The position numbers and the translations under genes were made by a program. The notes under the pieces are model-generated. The model saw only the letters and a program-made list of their open reading frames with translations. It searched no databases and was not told the DNA's origin. This document shows positions 56,472-64,000 of a stretch of 64,000 nucleotides of DNA, in pieces; within the stretch, counting starts at the first letter, position 1; each line of letters begins with the position of its first letter. The DNA is from Streptomyces spongiicola (GTDB lineage: Bacteria > Actinomycetota > Actinomycetes > Streptomycetales > Streptomycetaceae), in NCBI RefSeq assembly GCF_003122365.1, contig NZ_CP029254.1:3863001-3927000 (forward strand). The letters are read 5' to 3'.

Positions 56472-56792
56472 CCGCCACCGGCCGGGGACCGGCGAGGTCC
56501 GCGCCCGCGACCGCGCCCGGCGCGTGTCGGACGGAGCGGTAGGCCTGCGCCGCACAGCGGTGCCACGGCGGGGCGTCCGCGCCGTCTTCGCGCCGGCCGG
56601 GTCACTCGGCGGGGCACCGCCGGAGAGCCGGGAGGCCGACTGGCCTTGTGGGCTGCTCCGGCGGAGGCCGCGTCCCACCGGTTCGCGCGGTGACACGCGG
56701 CGGGCCGGTGCCAGCGGTCGTGCCGAAGCGTGCCGCCGGGCCCCAGCGGCTGGAGACATCGCACCTCGGCGACCGGCGCGGTCGACTCGCGA

Positions 56793-56866
56793 CCGGTCCG
56801 GGCAGGGGCGGGTCACAGCCCAGGGGCGGGTCACGCGAGCCCGCGCCGCCGGGTCAGACCGGGTCG
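56793..56866 (+). repeat. 74-bp direct repeat, copy 1
   Basis: Matches 56916-56989 with one mismatch (offset 123 bp). It contains CCGGTCCGGGCAGGGGCGGG and internal doubled CAGGGGCGGGTCAC. The rest of 56472-56976 has no gene. Confidence 0.9.
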
Positions 56867-56915
56867 CGGCCGGTCAACGTCGGCGGCCACGTCCGCCCGT
56901 TCCGCCGGTTGGCGG

Positions 56916-56989
56916 CCGGTCCGGGCAGGGGCGGGTCACAGCGCAGGGGCGGGTCACGCGAGCCCGCGCCGCCGGGTCAGACCGGGTCG
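56916..56989 (+). repeat. 74-bp direct repeat, copy 2
   Basis: Copy 2 overlaps the last 13 bases of the SURF1 gene including its stop codon, so the duplicated unit included a gene end. Confidence 0.9.
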
Positions 56990-57726
56990 AGCCCAAGCGC
57001 CTGGTCCTTGGCCGTCTCCGCCTCACGGCGTACGAAGCGGAACCACATGAACAGTACGAAGCCCGCGAAGGCGAACCACTCCAGCGTGTAGCCGAGGTTC
57101 TGGAACGCCTTGAGGTCGAGCCCGCTGCCCTGCGGCGCTGCTGCGGGCACCGGGCGCATCCCCTCGGGCGCGGTGGTGAGCGTGATCCACGCGTCGTACA
57201 CGTCGTCCGGTACGAGGTTCACCAGCGAGGCGGCGCTGATCATGCCGAGCTGGCCGCTCGGTAGCCCGCCCGCCGTGTGCGCCCCGTCGCTGCTCTGGGT
57301 CTCCGAGGCCTGGAGCGCCCCGGTGACCGTCACCTCACCGTCCGGAGCAGGCGGTGCCGTCGCCCCGGCTGGCAGCCAGCCCCGCACCACCGGCAGGGCC
57401 CTGCCGGCGTCGGTGTGGAGCAGCGTCAGGACGTATGAACCGGTCCGGCCCTCCAGCTTCCGCCCCGGCACGGTGAACTGCTCGCCGTACCGGCCGGCGG
57501 CCGTGGCGAGCCGTCCCGAGGTGCTCTTGTCCACCGGCAGCAACTCGGCGAGCGGTGCGGCGGCCCGCGCGCCCGGTTCCGTGCTCTGCTCGGCGGCCCG
57601 GTGGGTATCGACGCGGTCCTCGAACCGGCCGAGCTGCCAGGTCCCCATGAAGACGCAGAAGGGGATCGCCAGCGCGACGAAGAGATTGATCCCCCACCAG
57701 CGGGGAGTCAGCAGGAACCGGTACAC
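56977..57726 (-). CDS. SURF1-family cytochrome oxidase assembly protein
   Basis: A 249-residue membrane protein with the SURF1 layout: first helix after YRFLLTPRWWGINLFVALAIPFCVFMGTWQLGRFEDR (with the GxWQxxR signature), a periplasmic/extracellular beta domain (VPGRKLEGRTGSYVLTLLHTDAGRALPVVRGWLPAG) and a second helix (YTLEWFAFAGFVLFMWFRFVRRE). SURF1 helps insert haem a into cytochrome c oxidase. GTG 57726 start. It is a single gene convergent with nothing close; a 74-bp direct repeat covers its 3' end. Confidence 0.92.
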   Translation of the reverse strand: MYRFLLTPRWWGINLFVALAIPFCVFMGTWQLGRFEDRVDTHRAAEQSTEPGARAAAPLAELLPVDKSTSGRLATAAGRYGEQFTVPGRKLEGRTGSYVLTLLHTDAGRALPVVRGWLPAGATAPPAPDGEVTVTGALQASETQSSDGAHTAGGLPSGQLGMISAASLVNLVPDDVYDAWITLTTAPEGMRPVPAAAPQGSGLDLKAFQNLGYTLEWFAFAGFVLFMWFRFVRREAETAKDQALGLDPV

Positions 57727-58192
57727 GCCTACACGGTACGGAACACCCCGCTTTCCTCCTCTCCCGGGTCCCCCGATCCCGCCTCCCTGCGCACCACTTC
57801 TCGCTCATCGCCTTCTCGCCCATCGCTCCTCGTGCACCGCTTCCCCACCACCTCTCCCCCACCACCTCTCCCTCCACGCCTTCTCGCGCACCGCTTCCCG
57901 GTGGCTGACGGCGGCCCGCCGCCGGAAAGCGGTGCCGTCTGCTCCCGCTGTCGCCCCGCCTCCGTTCCGGCCGGGCCTTCGCTGTCGTCAGGGCTCGGGT
58001 GCCGTCCGACCCGCCGTGCGCCAGGAACCCGGCTCCGTCGGAACTCCCGGCTCCGTCGGAACTCCCGGCGCCGACCTGCTCCCCGTGCCGTCCGGTTGCC
58101 CATGTCGTCCTATGCCCGGCTCTCCCGTTCCCCCGCTCTCCCGATCCCCGTGCCGTCCGGGCGCCCGTGCCACAGGGGCACCGCGGCCGCCG
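57727..58192. other. 465-bp gap with CT-rich and 18-bp repeats
   Basis: CACCACCTCTCCC occurs twice at 57845-57870; GGCTCCGTCGGAACTCCC twice in tandem at 58030-58065. No gene visible. Confidence 0.5.
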
Positions 58193-60046
58193 CTACCGCA
58201 GGTGTGTCTCCGCGAATGCCAGCTCCAGCCGTACCTGCTTGATCCGCTCCTCCACCACCAGCGAACCGTGGCCCGCGTCGTACCGGTACACCTCGTGAAC
58301 CGCGCCGCGGGCCGCGAGGCGGTCCACGTAGTTCTCCACCTGGCGGATCGGGCAGCGCGGGTCGTTGACCCCGGCCGAGATGTAGACCGGAGCCTTCACC
58401 TCGTCCACATACGTCAGCGGGGACGAGGCCCGGTAACGCTCCGGTACCTCCTCCGGTGTACCGCCCAGCAGCGTGCGGTCCATCGCCTTAAGAGCCTCCA
58501 TCTCGTCGCGGTAGGCCGTGACGTAGTCCGCGACGGGCACCGCCGCCAGGCCGAGGGCCCAGGAATCGGGCTGGGTGCCCAGCCCGAGCAGTGTCAGATA
58601 GCCGCCCCACGAACCACCCGAGAGGACGAGCCTCGCCGGATCGGCCACGCCGGAGGCCACGGCCCACTCGCGGACCGCCGCGATGTCCTCCAGCTCGATC
58701 AGTCCGACACGGTGCTTCAGCGCGTCCGTCCACGCCCGCCCGTAACCCGTCGAGCCCCGGTAGTTGACCCGGACGACCGCATAGCCGTGGTCCACCCAGG
58801 CTGCCGGCGCGGCCGCGAACGCGTCACTGTCGTGCCAGGTCGGACCCCCGTGGATGTCGAAGACGGTCGGGAACGGCCCCTCTCCCCGAGGCCTTTGCAC
58901 CAGAGCGTGGATGGGACCGCCGGGGCCCTCCACCCAGACGTCCTCCACTCCCACCGAGCCGGGTGCCTTCATCCCCGGCGGGTCCAGCACCTCCCGCCCC
59001 GCCGTGGAGCGGACCTTCGGCGGCTGCGCGGCGGACGACCACAGGTACTCCACCGTCCCGTCCGGCCTGGCCGTCGCGCCCGAGACCGTCCCCGCCGGGG
59101 TGTCCACCCGGGCCAGCTCACGGGTGGCCGGGTCGAACCGCCACAGCTCGCTGCGTGCCTCGAAGCTGTGCGCGACGAGCAGCGCGGAGCCGTCCGGATA
59201 CCACTCCGCACTCACGTCGCCCGGAAGGTCGAGCGCCAGGTCGGTCTCCTCGCCCGACGCCACGTCCCACAGCATGGGCTCCCACCGCCCCCGCCGCTGG
59301 TGGCCCACCAGCAGCCGGGTGTCACCGTGCACCGGGGCGAAGCCGAGGACCTCCAGCCCCAGCTCCGTCGAGCCGCCCTTGGTGTCGTCCAGCTCGGCCA
59401 CCGGCGTTCCGTCCAGCCGGACGATCCGCAATGCCGAGTGCATCGCGTCTCCGTGCTCGGTGTGCTCCAGCGCGAGCAGAGTCCCGTCGTGGGAGAGGTC
59501 GCCGACGCCCGCGGACTCCCGGTGCCGGTAGATCTCCAGCGGCGCACAACCGGGCCGCACCACATGGATCGTCGTACCTTCCTCGTCGGTGGAGCGGCCC
59601 ACCACGGCCGCCCCGTCCCGGCCCAGGGCGAGGCCCGCACCGTACGAGGGCTCGAGGCCCGGTGCGGCCGGTTCGTCCGGCCCGCCGCCGAAGGGCTGCC
59701 GCATCCAGACGCCGTACTCGTCACCGTCCGTGTCCGAGAACCACCAGATCCACCGGCCGTCGGGAGTGAGTATCCCGTCCGTCGTCCCGTTCGGACGGTC
59801 GGTCACCTGGCGCTGCTCGCCGGTGGCGCGGTCCCACGCGTACAGCTCGTACGTCCCCGTCGCGTTCGAGACGAAGAGGGCGCGGTGCGGGGCGTCCTCC
59901 GCCCAGTCGGGCAGCGAGACCCGGGGCGCGCGGAACCGCTGCTCCCAGGCCGGCATGTCCGCGGACCCGCCCGCACGGCCCGCGGGCTGGTCCGCGGGAA
60001 CGGCTGCGGGCGCGTCGGACGCCGTGGATTCGGTGATCTCAGTCAT
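58193..60046 (-). CDS. S9-family prolyl oligopeptidase-like peptidase
   Basis: A 617-residue cytoplasmic serine peptidase. The N-terminal half is a beta-propeller with repeated blades (YELYAWDRATGEQRQVT, RWIWWFSDTDGDEYG, ELWRFDPATRELARV); the C-terminal half is an alpha/beta hydrolase: FPTVFDIHGGPTWH (oxyanion), nucleophile Ser in LSGGSWGGYLTLLG (~477), Asp region ISAGVNDPRCPI and His in YDAGHGSLVVEE. Such enzymes cut short peptides, acylaminoacyl or prolyl. ATG 60046 gives the family start; the 9 codons above it are possible. Its downstream side ends at a repeat-rich gap. Confidence 0.93.
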   Translation of the reverse strand: MTEITESTASDAPAAVPADQPAGRAGGSADMPAWEQRFRAPRVSLPDWAEDAPHRALFVSNATGTYELYAWDRATGEQRQVTDRPNGTTDGILTPDGRWIWWFSDTDGDEYGVWMRQPFGGGPDEPAAPGLEPSYGAGLALGRDGAAVVGRSTDEEGTTIHVVRPGCAPLEIYRHRESAGVGDLSHDGTLLALEHTEHGDAMHSALRIVRLDGTPVAELDDTKGGSTELGLEVLGFAPVHGDTRLLVGHQRRGRWEPMLWDVASGEETDLALDLPGDVSAEWYPDGSALLVAHSFEARSELWRFDPATRELARVDTPAGTVSGATARPDGTVEYLWSSAAQPPKVRSTAGREVLDPPGMKAPGSVGVEDVWVEGPGGPIHALVQRPRGEGPFPTVFDIHGGPTWHDSDAFAAAPAAWVDHGYAVVRVNYRGSTGYGRAWTDALKHRVGLIELEDIAAVREWAVASGVADPARLVLSGGSWGGYLTLLGLGTQPDSWALGLAAVPVADYVTAYRDEMEALKAMDRTLLGGTPEEVPERYRASSPLTYVDEVKAPVYISAGVNDPRCPIRQVENYVDRLAARGAVHEVYRYDAGHGSLVVEERIKQVRLELAFAETHLR

Positions 60047-60339
60047 GCCCCCATTCTGCGCCGCGGCGCCCACAATCCCTTCGCCCCCTCCGTGGCCTGT
60101 GGATAACTCCGTGACATCTATCCATCACGCTCTCCGGACCGACGCGGGACCGCCCGCGCCCGGTGGGGCCACGCCTCCCGGGGCACGCGCGCGGCCTGGT
60201 CCGCAGCCCGGGACGGCGTGGCGCGCCAGAAGAAGGCGCGCGCGAGAAGGAGGGGCGCACAGGGCTGCGCCCCTCGCCCCCCGTGTGCGCCCCGGGTCTC
60301 CGCAGCATCGGTCACCGTCACACGGCCGGGAGCCCGTGC

Positions 60340-60515
60340 TTCCGCGGGAGGGGTGCGCGACCGGAAGCAGAAGCGGGAGAAGCGCGAGAAGGGGGAGGAG
60401 AGGGAGGGCAGCGAGGGCAGCGAGGAGGGGGAGGAGGGGGGAAGCGAGGGAGGACAGCGAGGCGGGGGCGGCGGGGCAGGAGGGGGGCGGGTGGTGGGAG
60501 GCCGCGCACTCGGGG
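60340..60515. repeat. Polypurine tract
   Basis: About 150 bp of nearly pure purine on the plus strand (GGGGGAGGAGAGGGAGGGCA and similar), downstream of the minus-strand sortase gene. It could form triplex or slip structures. The rest of 60047-60523 has no gene. Confidence 0.6.
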
Positions 60516-60523
60516 GAGGGGGA

Positions 60524-61219
60524 TCAGGCGATGCGCTTGAGCGTCGCATAGACGACGAGATTGCCCAGGTAGCCCGTCCTCTTGGTGTAGCCACCTCCAC
60601 AGGTGATGACGCGCAACTGGGGAACGGTGGTGCCGGCGTACACCTTCTTGCTGGGGAAGGAGTGCTTGGGATACACCTCGACGGCGTCCACGGTGAAGTG
60701 CGCCGTGCGCCCGTCGAGCCGGGTGACCTGGATGGCGCTGCCCTTGGTGAGCGCGCCGAGCCGGTAGAAGACGGCGCGGCCGGTCGGGGTGTCGACATGA
60801 CCCGCCACGACGGCCGCACCGACCTCCCCCGGTGCGGGCCCTCGGGAGTACCAGCCCGCGAGCTGCGCACTGTCGACCGGCGGCACCTCCAGCACACCGT
60901 TCTTCCCCAGCGCCAGGTTCATCATCGGGGTGTCCACACCGATGGCCGGGATGCGCAGGCGCACCGGGACGGAGCGCGGCCGGGTACCCGGCGGCGGCGG
61001 TTTGGCGGTCCTACCGGGAGGCGGGGCGGCGAGGAGCGTCGGGACGGCCGGCCCGCGGGAGGGCGCCGCACTCGGCGCCGGCACGGTGAAGGCCTGGGCG
61101 GCGGACGGCTGGGGAGCCGTCTCGCCGCGCAGCCCGTGCATCAGCAGGCCGATGCCGACCAGCAGCATCACGCCGAACAACCTCATCGGCGTGAGGAGGG
61201 GGGAACGTCTGCGTCCCAT
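60524..61219 (-). CDS. Class F sortase
   Basis: A 231-residue membrane-anchored transpeptidase: one N-terminal helix (LFGVMLLVGIGLLMHGL), a ~55-residue Pro/Ala linker, then the sortase barrel with PVRLRIPAIGVDTPM, catalytic His141 in VVAGHVDT, Cys207 in LRVITCGGG and Arg214 in YTKRTGYLGNLVVYA. Class F sortases are the actinobacterial type whose substrates are mostly unknown. ATG 61219 assumed; another in-frame GTG lies upstream. It follows, on the same strand, a gene for a secreted protein with a C-terminal membrane helix, a possible substrate or partner. The TGA stop is the final element before the polypurine tract. Confidence 0.9.
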   Translation of the reverse strand: MGRRRSPLLTPMRLFGVMLLVGIGLLMHGLRGETAPQPSAAQAFTVPAPSAAPSRGPAVPTLLAAPPPGRTAKPPPPGTRPRSVPVRLRIPAIGVDTPMMNLALGKNGVLEVPPVDSAQLAGWYSRGPAPGEVGAAVVAGHVDTPTGRAVFYRLGALTKGSAIQVTRLDGRTAHFTVDAVEVYPKHSFPSKKVYAGTTVPQLRVITCGGGYTKRTGYLGNLVVYATLKRIA

Positions 61220-61284
61220 AGCGGTCCGGGCTCCGGTCTCGATGACGGAGGTGGCGGGTCCCGTGGGCCGGCGCCGGGGGACGC

Positions 61285-61779
61285 TCAGGCCGCCGAACCG
61301 CTGCCGTGCCGGCGCCGCAGTGTGAGGAGACCGCCTGCCGTCGCGGTGAGGACGAGCGCGGCTCCGATGGCCAACTCCGTTCCGTTCATCCCGCCGCCGC
61401 CGCCGAATCCGCCACTCACCGCGCCGTTCGGGCGCCCGGCGACCTCGAACTCGGAGTTGACGAGGACTCCGGGAGGACACTTGACCGTGATGTCGTACGT
61501 CCCTTCCTTGGCGTTGTCCGGCACGGTGAAGGTGCCCTCCAGCGCCCCGGCGCGGCCGCTCTCGACCAGGTTGATCTGACCCCCGATCTCCGCCTGCCCC
61601 TTGGCGTAGGTCGCCTCCGGGTCGCAGGCCCCCTCCGTGCTGACGGTGATGGTCGAGCCCGGGTAACCCACCTCTGGACTGACCGTGACCTCCGACCCTT
61701 CGGCGACTGCCGCGGGAGCCGAGGTGCCGATTGCGGCCAGGGCCAGGGCACTGCCGGCGAGAAGACGTGCGGTACGCAT
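61285..61779 (-). CDS. Secreted protein with C-terminal membrane anchor
   Basis: A 164-residue exported protein: signal peptide MRTARLLAGSALALAAIGTSAPAAVAE (cleavage likely after AVA), an Ig-like beta domain (EVTVSPEVGYPGSTITVSTEGACDPEATYAKGQAEIGG... TFTVPDNAKEGTYDITVKCPPGVLVNSEFEV), a Gly-rich stalk and a C-terminal helix (LAIGAALVLTATAGGLLTL) ending RRRHGSGSAA. The stalk-helix-positive tail is the shape of a sortase substrate, but no LPxTG or LAxTG is present. ATG 61779 has GGAGGG 8 bases upstream. The sortase gene follows 65 bp later, so both are probably in one transcript. Confidence 0.8.
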   Translation of the reverse strand: MRTARLLAGSALALAAIGTSAPAAVAEGSEVTVSPEVGYPGSTITVSTEGACDPEATYAKGQAEIGGQINLVESGRAGALEGTFTVPDNAKEGTYDITVKCPPGVLVNSEFEVAGRPNGAVSGGFGGGGGMNGTELAIGAALVLTATAGGLLTLRRRHGSGSAA

Positions 61780-62110
61780 GTTCACCACCCTCCGAGTGGC
61801 GCGGGCCAGGACTCGATGTCCCGACGATGACGCCGCGCTTCAGGGGGACAGGCAACCAGCTCTTGTGATCAAACGACCGCAGCGAAATGACCCGGCGATT
61901 CCGCGCCCATGGCGTGCCCTGGCATTCCCACAGGTCGTGGCGGCCCTAATACGCCCAAGGGCGGAATCTCGAAACACCCCGGCGAACGGGTGGCGACACG
62001 CGCGTCGTGAGGGCGGCATGCGGCGCGCGGGTCGTGCCGGCGGCGCGCGTGGCTCGGGTCGTGCCGGCCGTCGGTGTTCCGTACGGCGCCCGCCCCGTGC
62101 CCAGGGGCTC
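61780..62110. promoter_or_regulatory. Upstream region of the secreted-protein/sortase operon
   Basis: Contains CTTGTGATCAAACGACC (61862-61878), nearly the same as a motif upstream of the sigma factor gene at 53925. The remaining sequence has no gene and lower GC around 61880-61980. Confidence 0.4.
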
Positions 62111-62302
62111 CTACGCCCGACCCGACAGGTCGCCTACCAGGAGGTCGAGGGTGACCTCCTCGTGGAGCGCTATCCCGAGAGCGGTCCTGGCGGGGGCGAG
62201 ACCCGGGTCCCAGACCGCGTCGACGGGCCGGCCGTCGAGCGGCAGCCGGGGGATCCCCGCGCTCCGGCCGCGGGCGGCCAGTGCTCGTAGTCCGCGGCAC
62301 CC
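62111..62302 (-). pseudogene. C-terminal gene fragment of unknown family
   Basis: The minus-strand frame ...GIPRLPLDGRPVDAVWDPG...RTALGIALHEEVTLDLLVGDLSGRA ends at a TAG and has real-gene codon bias. Upstream it runs head-on into the integrase fragment at about 62300, so the 5' part is lost. I do not recognise the family. Confidence 0.45.
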
Positions 62303-62887
62303 ATGCGCCTCAGCGGTGTGCGCACGGAAGAGGCGCGGCCCCTCACCTGGGATCACGTCTTCCTGCAGACGACGGACGGCATCCCGCCCCACGTCGCGGT
62401 GTGGCGTTCGGTGCGCAAGCACGGTGAGACCAAGACCAGGAAGAGCCGCCGGACCATAGCTCTGCCGAAGCAGGTGGTCGACGTCCTTGAAGAGCACATG
62501 CGATGGCAGAAGCAGGAGCGGGCGTCGAGAGGGAAGGGGTGGAGTCCGACCGGTCGTGTCTTCACGACTCGGAGCGGCGAGCCGCTCGACGCGGCCAACG
62601 TTCGGCGCGACTCCAAGGCCATCGCGAAGAAGGCCGGACTCAAGCCTGAGTGGACGCTGCGGGAGCTCCGGCACAGCTTCGTGTCCCTGCTCTCCGACCA
62701 CGGCATCCCCTTGGAGCGGATTGCGCTGCTGGTCGGCCACAGCAGTCAGGCGACGACCGAGGCGGTCTACCGGAAGCAGCTCCGGCCCGTGATCACGCAG
62801 GGTGCCGAAGCGATGGACGACATCTTCGCCGAAGATCAGGAAGGGGAGGCCGCAGAGGACGACGCAGAGGGCGACGCGGTGGCCTGA
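62303..62887 (+). pseudogene. C-terminal fragment of a tyrosine-recombinase integrase
   Basis: About 195 residues of a phage/AICE-type tyrosine integrase. The active-site arginine is in LSGVRTEEARPLTWDHV, followed by RKSRRTIALPKQVVDVLEEHM, GRVFTTRSGEPLDAANVRRDSKAIAKKAGLKPEWTLRELRHSFVSLLSDHGI (His/Arg box), LLVGHSSQATTEAVYRKQL (His and the nucleophile Tyr) and an acidic tail. The N-terminal arm-binding and core-binding domains are missing, cut at about 62300 by a rearrangement. It points toward the tRNA-Pro fragment at 63269, as integrase genes of pSAM2-like elements do toward their att site. It is probably dead. Confidence 0.75.
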
Positions 62888-63223
62888 TCAAATTCGTTCG
62901 GCCCCCTGTTTGGCCCCCGAGTACGGTCGTGTCCCCTCATGTGGTGTAACGGAATCAAGGTGAAAGTGCAGGTCGTGGCCACAATCGGCTCGTCCGTGAT
63001 CACCCATTGCCTGATGGGCGGTCAGGTTCGATAGCCTCTGCCGCGCACCTCATCCGGCTGACCTCGGGCTACATCGCGACCGAGAACACGGCGGATGGCT
63101 CGCGGCCCCTACTGCTGACACACCGGCAGAAGGGGGTGGGCGCGGCCGCCTCGATCCGCGCCTCGACCAGGGGCTATGCGGAGATCGCTGTTACACCACT
63201 CGGCGGGACACCATCCCGAGCAC
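62888..63223. other. Gap between integrase remnant and att region
   Basis: 335 bp with moderate GC and no gene. TTTGGCCCCCGAGTACGGTC at 62908 and similar words are common near integrase ends of actinomycete elements. Confidence 0.4.
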
Positions 63224-63263
63224 GTCAGAGGCCACATACGGAAATCCGTATGTGGCCTCTGAC
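63224..63263. terminator. Perfect 18-bp hairpin next to the tRNA fragment
   Basis: GTCAGAGGCCACATACGG and its exact inverse around an AAAT loop, ending 5 bp from the tRNA-Pro 3' end. Shape and place fit the terminator of the original tRNA gene (read on the minus strand), or an integrase terminator. Confidence 0.75.
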
Positions 63264-63268
63264 CAGCG

Positions 63269-63310
63269 TCGGGGTGGCGGGATTTGAACCCACGACCTCT
63301 TCGTCCCGAA
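63269..63310 (-). other. 3' half of a tRNA-Pro (CGG) gene; probable att core
   Basis: On the minus strand it reads from the anticodon loop TTCGGGA through CGAAG, the variable loop, T arm GTGGG-TTCAAAT-CCCGC and acceptor CACCCCG plus discriminator A. The 5' half is absent: after 63310 the sequence diverges from the expected anticodon stem. A tRNA 3' half of this kind is exactly what site-specific integration into tRNA-Pro leaves (pSAM2 integrates in a tRNA-Pro gene). It cannot form a functional tRNA. Confidence 0.8.
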
Positions 63311-63675
63311 TGAGGTTCGGTTAATGATCTTTCCTGCCTGGATTGTGTTTGCGCAGGTCAGGTGGGTGGTCCCGGTTGGCCTCGGGTGGTGTGGAGGGGG
63401 CTCGGGGAGCGGGTCGGCTCCCAGATGGCTCCCAGAAGCGCCGGGGGTACCGATCGATCTGCAGGGTGTCCCTGGGAGCGCGTTTGTGTATGCGGTGGCC
63501 CGTCTCGGCGGGATGGTGTGTGACTCGGGCGAGTCAGCCAGGCCGCTTCTTGAGACAGGCGATCGCGCTCTCAGAGTGCGGAATGTGGCGTTCCGCCGGT
63601 CTTGTCATCGCTCGATGGTGTGACGTTGGGGCATCGCTGCCGGTCAGACGTTCGGGGTTCGCTTGGGTTATGGCA
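63311..63675. other. Non-coding segment between att core and IS transposase
   Basis: Holds the doubled word GGCTCCCAGA (63417, 63429). It includes the unseen left end of the following insertion sequence. No gene is visible. Confidence 0.4.
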
Positions 63676-64000
63676 TGAGCATGTGCAAGCCGTACCCGAG
63701 TGATCTCACCGACGAGCAGTGGCAGCTCGTCGAACCCGTGATCACGGCATGGAAGGCCCGGCATCCGTCGGTCAGCGGCCATCAGGGGAAGTACGCGATG
63801 CGGGAGATCGTGAACGCGATCCTGTACCAGAACCGCACCGGCTGTCAGTGGGAGTTCCTGCCCCATGACATGCCCCCGCCCGGAGCGGTGAAGTACTACT
63901 TCTACCTCTGGCGCGACGAGGGCACCGACCAGGACATTCACGACCTGCTGCGCTGGCAGCTGCGGGAGAAGCGGAAGCGATTAGCCGACCCGAGCCTGGT
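63676..64000 (+). CDS. IS5-family transposase, N-terminal part (runs off the window)
   Basis: The first 108 residues of a transposase: MSMCKPYPSDLTDEQWQLVEPVITAWKARHPSVSGHQGKYAMREIVNAILYQNRTGCQWEFLPHDMPPPGAVKYYFYLWRDEGTDQDIHDLLRWQLREKRKR. This is the DUF4096/InsA-like N-terminal domain of IS5/IS4-type transposases (IS112/IS1647 group style), which normally precedes the DDE domain. ATG at 63676; frame open to the window end. It is distinct from the IS427-like element at 34563. Confidence 0.85.

Noticed and set aside
63269..63310. Functional tRNA-Pro gene
   Set aside because: The D arm, 5' acceptor strand and 5' anticodon stem are missing; only the 3' half is present.

Overview
The window reads as a piece of the conserved core of a Streptomyces (or very close actinomycete) chromosome. 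Codon third positions are almost all G or C, GTG and TTG starts are common, and several genes have a TAnnnT hexamer 6-8 bases before the start codon, as in leaderless actinobacterial transcripts. Typical actinobacterial families are present: DUF3151, DUF2617, DUF397 with an XRE/DUF5753 regulator, DUF5063, a SigE-type sigma factor and a class F sortase. From memory, the order clpB, aminotransferase, speE-like, pyrE, fba, kynA/kynU, purA, ybaB, recR, ask, asd, sigma factor resembles the SCO3661 to SCO3607 segment of S. coelicolor. A 14-bp parS palindrome upstream of fba fits a site within a few hundred kb of oriC.

Layout. 1-5.9 kb: end of clpB, a YbjN protein, a PIG-V-like mannosyltransferase and an aminotransferase whose last 256 bp also occur 1.8 kb away. 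The two copies bracket a uma2 gene and a decayed AfsR-like regulator. 6-17.2 kb: DUF2617, a membrane-anchored spermidine-synthase-like protein, a CoxG-like lipid-binding-fold protein, aldose epimerase, a MITE-like 184-bp element, pyrE, parS, fba, a MalY/PatB-type lyase, an MFS exporter and DUF3151. 17.6-20.6 kb: a compact tryptophan-to-anthranilate operon (kynA, kynU and an alpha/beta hydrolase likely to be the formamidase). 21-31 kb: a two-component system, an ArsB-like permease with a universal stress protein, a P450, and an ABC exporter divergent from a GbsR/MarR regulator. 31-33.5 kb: a divergent DagK-like protein and purA.

33.8-38 kb is accessory: an MFS gene cut by a fresh IS5/IS427-type insertion (TTA target duplication, frame restorable), an IS3 remnant, and a DinB gene between short direct repeats. 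38.4-49 kb: GH19 chitinase with classic chitin-operator repeats, a Ser/Thr kinase, an XRE-DUF397-DUF397 operon with a recent tandem duplication, a class III aminotransferase with a GntR regulator, and a SLATT-like membrane protein. 49-56.5 kb: ybaB-recR-DUF5063, ask-asd (first steps from aspartate, with an internal Ask beta start), and a sigma factor translationally coupled to a membrane-anchored partner. 57-61.8 kb: SURF1, an S9 peptidase, a class F sortase and a secreted C-tail-anchored protein. 62-64 kb: mobile-element scar tissue, with an integrase C-terminal fragment, the 3' half of a tRNA-Pro gene (a pSAM2-type att core) and the start of an IS5-type transposase.

Many intergenic gaps carry short tandem arrays (9, 18, 29, 33, 35 and 36 bp units), and in several proteins such arrays have become repetitive linkers or tails. 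I did not find one clearly new multi-gene defence or biosynthetic system. The strongest leads are the repeat-bracketed uma2 insertion, the MITE-like element supplying a stop codon, the tRNA-Pro/integrase fossil, the enzyme-fold proteins that lack their usual catalytic residues, and the duplicated DUF397 operon. All functions are assigned by reading motifs by eye; no database search was possible.
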